64,000 nt of DNA from Atriophallophorus winterbourni (GCA_013407085.1 JACCGJ010001756.1:1-64000), one strand, 5' to 3'. Shown: positions 1-10,399, numbered from the stretch's first letter. The notes: generated by a model not told the origin, from the sequence alone. Program-made: numbers and translations.

Positions 1-600
1 AATCGAAATAGCTGCCACAAACTCAATAACAGTTTTCCCGAAGTAAATATTTAATTCCGCAAATGTGATGAATGCGAGCAGCACACAACATTTCGTGATG
101 TGTGCGTTAGATTTATGTACGTAAATAGGAATTTATGTAAAAGACCATGGATTCAACCTTGATAAATCATGTTGATAGCATTAATTAACATAATTATCGT
201 CCCTATTATAGCCGTCAGTGGTTTACAAGCTGTAAATCATTAATGTTTCTTCAACGTTTCTGGGCATGCAGTTTCTCATCTTAATGTCCATACGTGCAAA
301 ATGCAAACTAAACGCAATCGTTTGTCGAGTCTGTGTGAATAAAATGCCAAAAATAATGTTTTTTTGTTTTATTTGACAGAGTTTGACTATTTGCACATTT
401 AGTATTGACAAGTTTATCAATCATGTTCAGAGTGCCTGTCTTAGACGTCAGAAAATTACAAATACATATTTTTTCCATCTAATACTCCTCAAGATTCATC
501 ATTCAAATGTTAGTGAGAATAAGCTGCAAGGTGGATGAAGAATGATTTGAAACGATCAAAATAGTGTGGCGTTACATCTCCCACTCTGATGCAAACGGTT
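1..600 (+). repeat. Module M8 copy (diverged)
   Basis: Non-coding interspersed repeat. It lines up by eye with 13,880-14,560, 6,560-7,240 and 18,870-19,258: shared landmarks are the 'ccatggattcaacctt' stretch near 147, the run near 340-380 before a T-rich tract, and the 'cggttttacgatgttc' block near 597. The copy enters from the left window edge. No conserved reading frame was found. Confidence 0.6.
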
Positions 601-1550
601 TTACGATGTTCGATTCATTCGTGAGATAACAAATGCAATTTATTCTCAACGATCCGTAGCCCTTTTGACCATCAATGATTCAGTGTTTCGGTTTTCGCAA
701 TTGTATTACTTTCATCAGCACCTAAATGTCAGTAATTATAAGATCATTTGACAATAATGACGAAATACTTCATCAACAAAGAACTAAAGTAATTGTTGTT
801 ACAGAATATAATAGAATGAAACCGGTGAAAAGACATTTCAGATGTTATAACCAAAAATTATTTAATATTTATGTATTTCGGGATATGTTGTTTTCCACAC
901 CATACAAGGGAAACATATGTTGTGTTTCGGAAGCAGCTGCTTCAAAATAATATGAAATATTTGGTTTTAGCTTTCCTTAGTCGTGGGTTAGTAATGTCAA
1001 TGAGACCAAAAAATTTCCCCTTAACGAATTTCTCACTCAAACGTTATTGCGTGAAAAGAACGTGTTTGATGAATGACACGTATATCAGATATTACCGAGC
1101 CAAAATATCAGTAATTAAAAAAAATCATTGGAAAATAATGCCGGTATAATCTACCAACAATCAATTAAATGATGTTAGTGATACAAGTAAATAAACCAAA
1201 CCAGTCAAAACAGTTTTGTGAAGTCATAACAAAACATTAAGTTTTGTTCATGTTTTCGTGGATATTTTGTGTTTTACATTGTAGAAGTGAAACATTCAAT
1301 CATAATCGGATACAGCTGTTTTGATAAAAATAATAAATATTTATTTCTAGGATTCCTCAATATCATGATATTAATTTCAGCTATACACATTCGAATTTCT
1401 TCGGAACAAATGTCTCACTTTTAATTCATTGGGTTACAAGATTGTATGGAATAAAGACAAGTATATCATATCTGTGAAACCAAATGAATTCGTGATGCAG
1501 AAGTCATGCTGTGATGTTCGTGTTGGTTCAATTCAGGCAGACGATATTAC
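601..1550 (+). repeat. Module M9 copy
   Basis: Repeat shared with 8,758-9,700, 14,600-15,600, 19,259-20,340 and 58,330-59,140. Landmarks are 'tcatttgacaataatg' near 745 and a 'ggttcaattcaggc' block near 1,525, which resembles a pol III B box. The copy is cut at about 1,550, where other copies continue with 'accggtcctaac'. Short open frames in it (for example 726-950) are not kept in the other copies. Confidence 0.6.
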
Positions 1551-1606
1551 CCAGGACCTTCACATTGTAGCCTCATGCCTTACAATCTGAGCTACCGAAC
1601 CCCGTT
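1545..1606 (-). other. tRNA-like / pol III promoter-like segment
   Basis: Read on the minus strand, the segment has an A-box-like 'ggtagctcagattg' followed by 'aaggcatgaggctac' and 'gaaggtcctgggt', the order seen in tRNA-derived SINE heads (D arm, anticodon arm, start of the T arm). The expected B box is lost: it reads 'gggtaatatcg' where a tRNA-type head has 'gggttcgaatcc', and it coincides with the insertion edge. It is therefore probably a truncated or inactive tRNA-derived head, not a tRNA gene. Confidence 0.4.
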
Positions 1607-1807
1607 TGACCGATCGCGATTAGGTCTTCATGAATGTCTCTCCATACTGGCACATCTGAGTAGCGTCATGATAAACCAGTCGAGAAGGAGCCAGCAACAA
1701 CTATTACGGTCGTCCAACCGATCTCCTCCCCTCGTCAGGTGTTCCCATCAGATACAGTGTAGGCTAACACTCGTTAGTTCTGACGGGCATTGTATATGTT
1801 GAAGAGT

Positions 1808-1971
1808 GTTTGGAGAATTCGTTCATGTGTTTGTGTCTGCTGATGAGCTCCAGTAAGAGCGAAACTTGAGTCCAGTGCTTCTTATGTGGACCGTTTTGAT
1901 AAGCTTTGTGAATATTTTGAAAGACTTGGTAGTGATGAGTAGACACAAACACATGAACGAACTCTCCAAAC
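1808..1971. repeat. 31-bp inverted repeat around the ribozyme
   Basis: 1,808-1,838 and 1,941-1,971 are reverse complements at 30 of 31 positions, with one mismatch at 1,817. The spacer is 102 bases and contains the ribozyme core. Weak complementarity continues inward through the CTGATGA box. The left arm overlaps the 5' strand of ribozyme stem I, so a long hairpin and the ribozyme fold would compete. Confidence 0.85.
1821..1893 (+). ncRNA. Hammerhead self-cleaving ribozyme, type I
   Basis: The whole catalytic core is present: CTGATGA at 1,840-1,846, a 4-bp stem II (GCTC 1,847-1,850 with GAGC 1,857-1,860) closed by the loop CAGTAA, GAAA at 1,861-1,864, and a minimal stem III (A1864-U1871, C1865-G1870, loop UUGA) leading to GUC with predicted cleavage after C1872. 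Stem I starts with CTG 1,837-1,839 paired to CAG 1,873-1,875. An internal loop follows, then a possible second helix CATG 1,824-1,827 with TATG 1,883-1,886. A very short stem III with a looped stem I is typical of animal and schistosome type I hammerheads. The core match is seen directly; activity is inferred. The outer part of stem I is the weakest element. Confidence 0.8.
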
Positions 1972-1985
1972 AACCTTCAACGACT

Positions 1986-3640
1986 GAAATGAATTTGGAG
2001 CAAGTGCCCGTTGGCACAACATTTTTGTAACTGTGTGCTTATTAAGCACTAAAGAGCATAATATCTTATTTCTGATTAAAAATTGACAAGCGTTGTAGAC
2101 AATTTGGATATCCAATATTATTTGCTTGCTTTATATTATGTAATTAAACCATTCGGCAGATGATGCAAACTCAAACTAGAAAATTGAAATATTTCACCGT
2201 CGACTGTTATTTGTGGTTCTACTGACATAAATGGTTTATAGGCATTTAGACCAAATTTTAAAAATGTCAGTACTTATAATGCGCCTGTGTTTAGTAATTT
2301 ACTCATACACATCTGAGGTATACCCATGGATAAAACATGACCTGACAAATCTCGAATCGATAAATGTGTTTGTGAATTTGGAAAACAGTGCCGTTGAAGA
2401 AATAGCTTATGTTTTCAAAATCGCAGCTCTTGAAAACTTTTGATATATCAATCAGAAGATGTTCTAGAAAACACTGCATGTTAACGGAATCAACATGTTA
2501 ATCTCTGGATGCAAATAATTTATTCTCACAACATAAGATCAAAGCAATGTACTCAATTGGTGCGCATGGAATAGTTACTTGAACTTGAACAAACAGACAT
2601 AGTGAAATGTAGCGGGATGAAAATCAACACATGTGTATAATGATATTAGTGTTCCGCCAAATACGTGCAAACAGCACCAAGCTGATCATGTGATATGTGT
2701 GATGAAAATGTAAGCAAAGTAAGTAACATTTTGTTTATTTGTTTGAAATTTACTAAGGCAGTGAATGCAAAGATGAACCAAAATATCAACTTAACTCTAT
2801 CAATTTATAATATTCCAAGAAACGATTTACTCTCGCGTAAAGAAAGATAATCTATTAACATTCGCATTTTCGCTTCATCGTAAGAATACATTTAGAAGTT
2901 GATTATTTCTTGGTGAGCTGTTTATTTATCAACTCTGACTGAAATATTCAAGGTTAAACCGTCTCGAAAAGTGCCATTATATCCCAAGGGGAACGAAAGA
3001 ATAAAAAAAACATTTCTGTTTGCACTTTTGTATATGTTTAATACAATGACCTGCGACGGTAAAATACAGAATAGCAAAGCGATCTTTAGTCATACGCTCG
3101 AGACCTGAAAGTGTATCATTGTTTTTACTTCCACACATTCTCAATGCTCATTGAATCTGATGTAGTGTGCTGTAATCAAACTATTTACTTGCACTCAAGA
3201 ACTGCAAACCGACCTAATTTACGCGTAGTTAGGATATCGCCTAATATTTAAATACTGGAGAATTCAGGCATTATTTCGTATCTGTCCTTGCCCGCTTTTT
3301 ATTTGATGAGTCTTGATCTAATTTTTATGAACCAAAGTTATTCCGGCAGTGAGAATTCAACCGGACAACTATTACTTTATTCAACAGTTGTTGTATATTT
3401 TAATTATTTTCATTATCACATATTCCTTTACACAGTAAACGTATGTTTATCTTTCAAATTTTCATGCAATCAGTTGTTGTATCACCATTAGTTTATTTGT
3501 TATTGTCGATATAATAATTGGTATGACATAATATTGTAGTAATTTTATTGACATATGAAATTCAGATTATTGTATTAGATCATTTATTTCATTGTATAGA
3601 TCCATTTAGAAGACAAACTTTGTTTACCAATAAAAGCGTT
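1986..3640 (+). repeat. Modules M10-M11
   Basis: Non-coding repeat matching 36,950-38,700 in order, minus the solo LTR at 37,996. Landmarks: 'aagtgcccgttgg' near 2,001, 'accattcggcagatga' near 2,149, 'ctatcaatttataata' near 2,797 and 'caatgacctgcgac' near 3,043. Part of 3,225-3,330 recurs in every 2.76-kb tandem unit (for example 22,170-22,240). No supported gene. Confidence 0.55.
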
Positions 3641-4790
3641 TTACTTGAATACGTTTGATGAGAGCAATCACTAAGAAACCAGTTGCGGAAATTCAGGAAC
3701 AAACACAAGATCCGTAGAAATGTCAAATTCAGGGCTGTCACATTATTTTAAAAAGTTCATAGGCCAACATACCTGGTTTCACGAGACGTGCTGTTGCAAC
3801 ATGTTATGCGATAAATCAGTTTGTTTCGAAAATGTTTTTTGGCAAACATAATTAGCTATATATTATTGAATGAGTCGTATTTGCATGAATTTCAACTAAA
3901 AACCTCCTGCAACACTGTCAGATTTGTTTGCATTCGACTGGTACACGCAATAACATTGAGATTAGCTTCCCTTGACACATTATAGGACTGTGAGAATTAG
4001 TGAGCTCGTAGGCCACTGTTGGGTACTTTGGCAAGAACACACTGTTCGATTACACATATATAATTACATGTAGATGGAGTTAAATGAAGATATTAGTTCA
4101 TGGAATGTTTAGAAAGCTTTTCGTGACGATGAAACGTGCATTATTGATGAGCGCTAATCTAGCGCTTTCGAATGATATTTGAAACCCTCTCGTTCGACAC
4201 AACATAACAGCAAACAGCGACAAAACGTTGGAAGTAGACAAATCGAACTCATAATATTTCGGTTAAAGCAACAGAAATTTTGATAAATGAACACATGAAG
4301 AACATCATCCGCAATCAAACGAGTTCAAATTCGTTAAGGCCAACCAAACGAGACCTGTGAGGAGAGGGCTTGATTTGTACCGGTTGTTAAGAAATCGACT
4401 AATGAATTAGCCCGGAGTAAAAACCCGGACAGACACGCTTTTGGATCAGTGCCGTGGTTATGTGGTTTTGCTTAATTGGTCTTGTATGCAATAAACCTAT
4501 TTTTCCATTCGGCTTTCCAATTTGTTTTCTGACTCGTGGGTGTACTTTAGTAGACCTGGTGCGATAGACCTCGGGAATAAACCGAGCGCAATATTCGTCA
4601 GATGCCGATCGGGGATATTGAATGACCTGACGGAAGCAAATCCGGATTTGGCTGTTCTTATTATGCACGATAAAATGCTTATTCATAACTTTTCGGTAAT
4701 TTTGCGTTTGAAAATTTGAATCGAGAAAAAAATTCAGTGACCATATGAAATCTCCCTATGCTCAGATGCGAATAGTATTAATTTTGACAT
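3641..4790 (+). repeat. Modules M12 and M1
   Basis: 3,641-3,800 matches 53,850-54,000 and 59,560-59,720 (around 'caagatccgtagaaa'). 4,010-4,290 matches 15,700-15,920 and 21,230-21,470 (around 'gacacaacataa'). 4,320-4,730 matches 15,950-16,340 and, more distantly, 21,500-21,760. The 95-codon minus-strand frame at 4,399-4,686 is not kept in the 16-kb copy. Confidence 0.55.
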
Positions 4791-5330
4791 GGAAAATTTA
4801 CATGAATTGTTTCTCGCATCAGTCAGACGTCGTCAACACTAGATTCACATCACATTAGCTAGTGCCTACGTGCTCTTTGGCGTATCGATTAATTTAACAG
4901 TTCGATTTGTGAGCAACAATCTTTGCGGCACTATCTGGTCGACTGATAAGTGTAGATGTTGTGATTTTCGAACAGCGTTAGGAGCACTATCTCGATTTGA
5001 ATATAGATGATTGAGCTTTCATATGTGTCTTGCACGGATTGTCTAGATTTATTTTACATGCGTTCGATCATTCAGTACTCGCGCGCTGTTTACTAACATC
5101 TTTGTCCTAACATCCAATTTGCGGTTGTTCCAGTTACCAGAGTTCAAAAGGAGCAATTTAGAAGTCGGTTTGCCAATCCGTTTATCAATCTCCGTGGCTA
5201 GCTGGAGGTTATTCGCAATGTTTGAAGAAAGATATGTGACATGATGTGATAGTTCAACCTGACAGTTTTCAACGGAAATGATAGGAGTTGTTACATTCTC
5301 TTGATCAGCCTTAATGCTCATTTTTTTCTG
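4791..5330 (-). pseudogene. RTE-like retrotransposon, C-terminal end of reverse transcriptase ORF
   Basis: On the minus strand, 5,321-5,049 is a 90-codon open frame resembling the C-terminal part of endonuclease/reverse-transcriptase proteins of RTE-like non-LTR elements. Its motif order is VTYLSSNI, then LATEIDKRIGKPTSKLLLL, then NWNNRKLDVRTKML, matching the family pattern FTYLGS...EID.RIGKA..T...L....W.N.KL...TKM. The upstream K-K-M-S also fits. The region that should carry the later SETW and LNAFHLR motifs (5,048-4,791) is frameshifted. This is the best-kept of six such fragments; the endonuclease and catalytic RT core are absent. RTE rather than a related clade is a judgement from motifs. 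Confidence 0.75.
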
Positions 5331-6100
5331 ATCATACTGTCTCGACCAATCTTCTTGTTCATAGAATCTTGAAAAATAATGTATTGATTTATAATTGGAT
5401 GCCGTTGTTGAGATGTGTTTGTCTAAATCATGTTAAAACATAACCAAAGAGTGATGCCTGTAAGACGCTCAAATTAGCCAACATATTGTCAGCATTGTGA
5501 AAAATGAAGTTCAAAACATACAAAGCAGAAATTTGTGAAATCTAAGTCCAATATCCCAGGTGTGCATTATAAAGATTCATTTGAACAATTATAACTTGTT
5601 GTTCAAATCTTCCATTTACGATCAAAATTAATATTTCCTTGAAATCCAACGTTTATTTTTTCACAAATTCCGTGCAATGCTAAGATTGCATCGCGACTCA
5701 TATTTTTTTTTATCCTCTTTACCTGCAAATAATGTAATATGACAGTAATTAGATAAAGTACGAGTAACAGAATAAGACGTTTCCCGATCTTTAGTGATGC
5801 AATTGAACTCAAATACTATGGAGCATCGAGCGCTAATCATAACTTGTCTCGGATAGTTTTACTTTACATCGACATTAAATTTTCACCCAGTTTTTGTTTG
5901 TGAAGTCGTACATGTTTGATATTGCGTAGTACGACACATCATAACAACTACTTCATAATCTATCCAGTTCAAGATACCTCAACTGCTCCAAATCAACAAA
6001 TAGTCAAACTTCACTGATCTCGCATTAAGCCGTTCAATGATCAACTTAAATCATGAGTTTAATTTTATCTATTGTCAACTTACGCTCCGCGGACAATAGA
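5331..6100 (+). repeat. Modules M3/M6 and start of M7
   Basis: AT-rich non-coding repeat. 5,395-5,560 matches 22,540-22,680 ('gatgccgttgttgag'). 5,608-5,790 matches 12,940-13,110 and 17,920-18,090 ('aaatcttccatttacg', 'gtgcaatgctaagattgc'). 5,860-5,990 matches 13,240-13,340. The M4/M5 block with the TGGA array is missing here. Confidence 0.5.
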
Positions 6101-7250
6101 GTCTTATGCCATTCTGCAACGAAAAACGGGAGAAAATGTTCCGTGTAAATGGAGTCTATACTGTTTCATATTCCTGTGATTCGATTACAAATCTATACCA
6201 CTCAGAAAACCATTTGCTCTTTAAACTGAAAAGCATTCAATATACAATATATATCATGTCAAGTGAAACTTGTGTTCGTAATGTCATGCGTATCTTTATG
6301 AATTTGTATCTGCGTTGTCATTCTCATTTTAGTTATAACACAACTACATTCATTGGTGTGGAAGATGTATCGATGGAGCACATAAATTTCATTGAACATG
6401 TATTCAGCTTGCGTATAATTGTATGTGTATTAGAGAGTTCTTGGAGTCAACATTCAAGCAATCTAACCGATGAGATCCAACTTTGATGAATAAGGATAGC
6501 TTCTTCCTTATTTGCTTTTTGATGTATATGGACTTCTGATTTCAGATTTCTCATAAGGACTGGCTACCACAATTTTGATAAAAGTGTTCCCGAAAAATAT
6601 TTTTATTTCCTCAAATCGGATTGATCGTAGTGTTCCGAACTGATCAATGCCAGCATCACAGAAAAGATTGTCGTGTGTTCCACAGAGAAATGTTCCCGAA
6701 TAAGAAGTATTTTAAAGTATATGTATTAAGCATTATTATATCTTGTTATTAAACAGTTTATTCGTTCAAAATATAGCCGCAAGTGGCTTACAAGCTTGAC
6801 ATGTTTACTGTTTCTGCAATGTATCTAGACATGCAGTGTCCCTCGTATTGTTCTAACCTGATTAGTGCAAACGAAGCGAAATCAGCGATAAAGCTTGTAT
6901 GCAAATGTGTGACTAAAATCCATTCAAATATTGATTTTTTTATGTTCACGGTTTAAACTTCTACAGATGTTATGTTGACAACGTCATCAATCATGCTGAT
7001 GGTGCCTGTCTAAGCCGTCAGAGTATAACGAAATTCAAACCTTCTTGATTTAATCCTTCTCAGGTTTCATCATGCAACGATTAGTGGGAGTAAACTGCAA
7101 ATTGGGTGGTGAACAATTTGAAATGATCAATATAGTGTGGTGCTAGTAACCTTCACTCTTATGAAAACGGTTTTACGCTGTTCGCTTCAAACGTGAGTTT
7201 CGAATGCAATTTATCATGAAATAGTGATAAACCTTTAGACCGAAAATGAT
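6101..7250 (+). repeat. Modules M7 and M8
   Basis: Matches 13,490-14,560 and 18,470-19,258 in order. The 126-codon plus-strand frame at 6,106-6,486 is the longest uninterrupted frame here, but the equivalent positions at 13.5 and 18.5 kb carry stops and shifts and no protein family was recognised, so it is not called as a gene. The M8 part ends abruptly near 7,250 inside 'gaccgaaaatgatt', where a CR1-like element is inserted. Confidence 0.5.
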
Positions 7251-7276
7251 TTTTTTCAAGATTCAAGATTTTATGG

Positions 7277-7782
7277 TTATAGTTCGGGGCATAATTTGGA
7301 TTGCAATGCAGTAATCAGTTTATTGTTCAGGTCGAGGTTCGCGGTTGGAGAACGGTAAATCACCCCAATTATGCACTGGTCACCAGATGTATGAGTTACG
7401 AAACACCAAAACGTGTCGAGTATATCCATATTTTGGTCGTTCATAACTCTGCAAATAAATGATTGCTTGCAGTAGAGTGCTGATTCCTCCGCCATCACTC
7501 AAACGGTCAAGTCAAAATAAAGACATGCTTCGTAAAGAGTCTCAGATCAGAAAACGAGGTAGTGAACCACATTTCTGTTATGTCAACTATGTCTGGGTTC
7601 GTGTCATCACAAATTTCGGAGAGTTTGTACAGCTTATTGATCAGTCTGTTTGCGTTCGAATAGATGCACTTAATTGTGTTTTTCATGAGTAATGTCGGGG
7701 TGTAAGCTGTTTGGTTCAACAATTCGCTAGAGAGACTATGTGTGTTTGCATATGAGAAATCAATAAAGTTGGTAGTGTTCAT
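7277..7782 (-). pseudogene. Endonuclease domain fragment of CR1-like element
   Basis: Two adjacent minus-strand frames (7,782-7,507 and 7,498-7,277) give an exonuclease-endonuclease-phosphatase type domain. Visible motifs are IKCIYSNANRLINKLYKL (the conserved N.R.L.NK start), DIVDITEMWF (the catalytic Glu of the ETWL box, here in TEMWF), ESALYCKQS, and CIIGVIYRSP. A frameshift or stop lies between the two frames near 7,500. The later GDFN and SDH catalytic boxes are missing because the fragment ends at 7,277. In life this domain nicks genomic DNA to prime reverse transcription; this copy cannot do so. Confidence 0.8.
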
Positions 7783-7828
7783 ATCATGAGACGCTATTGG
7801 GAGCCCGACTCAGTCAGAGCCGGAATGC

Positions 7829-8722
7829 TCACGTTTTTTTTTGAAACGACGCATGAGGTTTTAATTGAACTGTGACACTTGACGTAGATTGATCAGTACT
7901 ATCCGTTTGCTGAATATCAGTTTTGGTCCTGGGCAAGTTTAACTTTACGCTTTGGTGTAGATATCTTCTATTTAACTTCCATTCGCGTTTGACATTATCG
8001 GTCATTTCGGTTGTCAAAAATGTTAGCTTCAGAATGCTAGGACCTTGCCGTTCATAGTTTGTAGACATCAGCATCCTGAAAGTGCTTACAAATATGGATG
8101 TTTCAACGCCGATCTTTTCAGATGAGTATTTCCACTGTTTGTGATCGTGCTCAAACTTTTGAGAAGGATCGTCTGCAGCGTAATCTGGAACAGCCAATAA
8201 AAACAATACTTATGGATTGTTTTCCTCTCGATATTTATTTGTCGTTCTTCGCTTCCACCATGATAGATCCTGAAGGATACGACTTGTTGAATTGGAAACA
8301 CCTCTAAGCGTGTAAGCATTTAAAAGTACGTTTTCCACATCCTCAACTGATTTCAACGTTTCTTTTGAAAGACGTGGATCATTTTTGCGGGAAGAATTAA
8401 TGTGAAGGTGTAGCCAAACAATTGATGAGGGGGTAACTGCGGACAGTTTCATCTGACTACAAAGATTATGCTACTCCACTGAGTCGTACTTCTGTTTGGC
8501 TTCAAATAGCGTTTTCTGATACACAGTCACGTTGTTACATATCACACTGAGGTTTATACGTGTGGGTTCTGGTTTATAGTTTGAGTCATTGTTTTTGACG
8601 GTGTCTATGTGGAATTCTTTCTGAATTCCGTGACATGTGTGCAACGCTGATGATTCCTTTTTAGTTCTGGTCAGATTTTGCGTAGTTATCTGGGCAAATG
8701 TGGGCCTGCTCAAATGTGACAA
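7829..8722 (-). pseudogene. ORF1-like region of CR1-like element
   Basis: Three open segments on the minus strand (8,722-8,471, 8,452-8,210, 8,206-7,829) read like pieces of one protein broken by stops or shifts. The last contains VPDYAADDPSQKFEHD, then FRM, then GPSILKLTFLTTEM followed by REWKLNRR, which fits the RNA-binding ORF1 protein of trematode CR1-like elements, where a 'P-R-I-L-K-L-T-F' strand and an 'R-E-W' helix are usual. ORF1 proteins bind element RNA and act as chaperones. The assignment is by motif and by its place directly upstream of the endonuclease. Confidence 0.6.
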
Positions 8723-8757
8723 ATTATCTGTAAAGTGTGCTCTGACTTCATGTTCCT

Positions 8758-9716
8758 GCTTACAGATCCTAAATGTTGGTAATTAAAAATCATTTGACAA
8801 GAATGCCGTTATTATAAATCAACAATAAATTAAAATAATTGTTTTTAGAAAGTTTAATAAAATAAACACGACAAAAACAGTTTTTTGTAGTTATAAAAAA
8901 ATTATTTGTATTTTATGTTATCCATGATATTTAGTGTTTTTTAACATAAAATGAACAATAACGTGGCAATTCTGTTTCAAAATGATGCAAAATATTCAAT
9001 TTTGGATTCATTTGATCTTGGGATAGTAATTTCAATGATACATAATAAAATTTCCCTGTAACAAAATCTCACTCATAATTTATTGCATTGGAAGAATGTG
9101 TTGAATAAATGACACATATATCAAATATTTCTAAAACCTAATGATTTTGTTGATAAAGGATTCAGGCTACAATGTTTGAGTTGGTTCAATTCATTGCCAG
9201 ACGAACCTTCCGGTCCTAACTTCAATCGCACAACACAGTTAAGGAAATCGAAGCAAACGTAATTAACTTCTCTGTATTTTTTTATCCACACCACTATTTT
9301 CGCGATGACATGATAACGTTAAGAATCATTTCTAATGTGAACATTAATTCCTGGAAACGTAGCCAATTTAGTCAGTTAAAACACGAGAGGGCAAATCCAG
9401 AGTGTATTTTTTTCGAGACGTACAATTGTTCACGCAATGAAGCGAGACTAGAATACCGATCGTTAATTTCAAACTATCCAATCAGCTGTCGACACCCTAA
9501 ACGACACTCCAGCGTTTACGAAACAATGTAACATGGCGTATCAAACAAGAAATAATTTCCTATTCCCGGCAAAGCAAGCATACGCTGAGGTTTTTTAGCG
9601 TACCTAGCGTGCACCAGGAAACGAAACAGTCGTCTCATAAGGTATTTTTAATTACACTACATCTAATTTATCGTAGTCAAGTTTGAGCGAATTGAAAGAA
9701 TTCAGCACTCGAAATC
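8758..9716 (+). repeat. Module M9 copy
   Basis: Resumes the repeat interrupted by the CR1-like insertion ('aatcatttgacaagaatg' near 8,786). It runs through a B-box-like 'ggttcaattcattg' near 9,184 to 'atttatcgtagtcaag' near 9,665. It is collinear with 14,640-15,590 and 19,370-20,310. No supported gene. Confidence 0.55.
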
Positions 9717-9910
9717 AAAATTATGTGCATCTATGCAAACACAAAGAGCCTTTTCAACAAATTATCCGAATTGTCTGAGATATGTAATGAAACGGCGCCA
9801 GAAACAGTTGCAATAACAGAAACTTGATTCTATGCCTCATCGACTGATAGTAAACTCTCATTGCCCAGCATGTCTCTTTCCCGGGGTGACCATTCAAGTA
9901 ATGGCGGAGA
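9717..9910 (+). pseudogene. Endonuclease N-terminal fragment of CR1-like element
   Basis: Plus-strand translation gives MCIYANTKSLFNKLSELSE, then TVAITET followed by a stop where the conserved W-L should be, then LSLPSMSLSRGDHSSNGGE. This is the same endonuclease N-terminus as at 7,782-7,600 but of a different copy and strand. Only about 60 residues remain before sequence joins M12 near 9,930. It is a relic fragment with an in-frame stop at the ETW box. Confidence 0.7.
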
Positions 9911-10399
9911 AACAGCATGACCAGACCCTTAATGGCATCAAGTGTTGAATGACGAACATAATTGGCTACATATAACATTTTTGCGTGCATTCGAACTACA
10001 CAAACACGTTCCGAGACCAGGTTGGATTTTTGCATCTCACCAGTTTAGCCTAGTAAGATGGAGACCGGTGTGCCTTAGAAGAGTGGATTAATTTTTAAAA
10101 AAAATTGTTTGTTTTACACAGCTGGTGATATTAACACAAACCATTTCTTTGATTACACGTATATAATCACAGGTAGATGTGGTTCGTTCGAAACCTTTGT
10201 TCAAGGAACGTTGAGGTAACATTTAGTGACGGTGCAACCTGCCTTATTAATGAGCGCTAAACATGAGATTCCGAATGATATGCAGACCTCTCCTCTCAGA
10301 CACAACACAATATCAAGCAGCGCCAAACAGTTGGAAGATGACAAATGGATTATGAAACAGTTTGATTTGTTAGGGACAATTTCTCCCGCAGTGCTCACA
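9911..10399 (+). repeat. Modules M12 and M1
   Basis: Collinear with 54,020-54,480: 'ccaggttggatttttgcatctc', a 'gattacacgtatataatcac' stretch near 10,150 and 'gagcgctaaacatgagat' near 10,254. The 150-codon plus-strand frame at 10,226-10,678 runs through M1 into antisense M2 and is a chance frame. Confidence 0.55.

Larger units (their letters stand above)
1551..1985. mobile_element. Small SINE- or satellite-like insertion with hammerhead ribozyme
   Basis: This block interrupts the module series: M9 stops near 1,550, and the downstream sequence resumes near 1,985 with 'gaatttggagcaagtgcc', which other copies (20,597, 37,003) carry in M10. The block occurs once in the window. It holds a canonical hammerhead ribozyme on the plus strand (core 1,840-1,872), a 31-bp near-perfect inverted repeat around it, and a tRNA-like stretch on the minus strand at its left edge. 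Schistosome SM-alpha elements are known to combine a pol III promoter with a hammerhead, so this could be a related element; a Penelope-like terminal repeat or a retrozyme monomer are alternatives. Family assignment is inference. Confidence 0.55.
7251..8757 (-). mobile_element. Internally deleted CR1/Jockey-group element
   Basis: A reverse-strand non-LTR element lies between M8 (ends near 7,250) and M9 (resumes near 8,758), so it is a nested insertion. Read 5' to 3' on the minus strand it has an ORF1-like region (8,722-7,829), about 45 bases, the first part of an endonuclease (7,782-7,277), and then within 30 bases a tail 'aatcttgaatcttgaa', which resembles the 3' tail of the CR1-like element at 58,250. 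The rest of the endonuclease and the whole reverse transcriptase are absent. If the tail is genuine, this is a non-autonomous derivative with ORF1 and an authentic 3' end. Exact target-site duplications were not identified. Confidence 0.65.

Noticed and set aside
1764..2115. Three overlapping minus-strand frames across the ribozyme region
   Set aside because: They overlap one another and the structured RNA element; no shared protein features.
6106..6486. 126-codon plus-strand frame in M7
   Set aside because: The sister modules at 13.5 and 18.5 kb have stops and shifts, and no family motif is visible.
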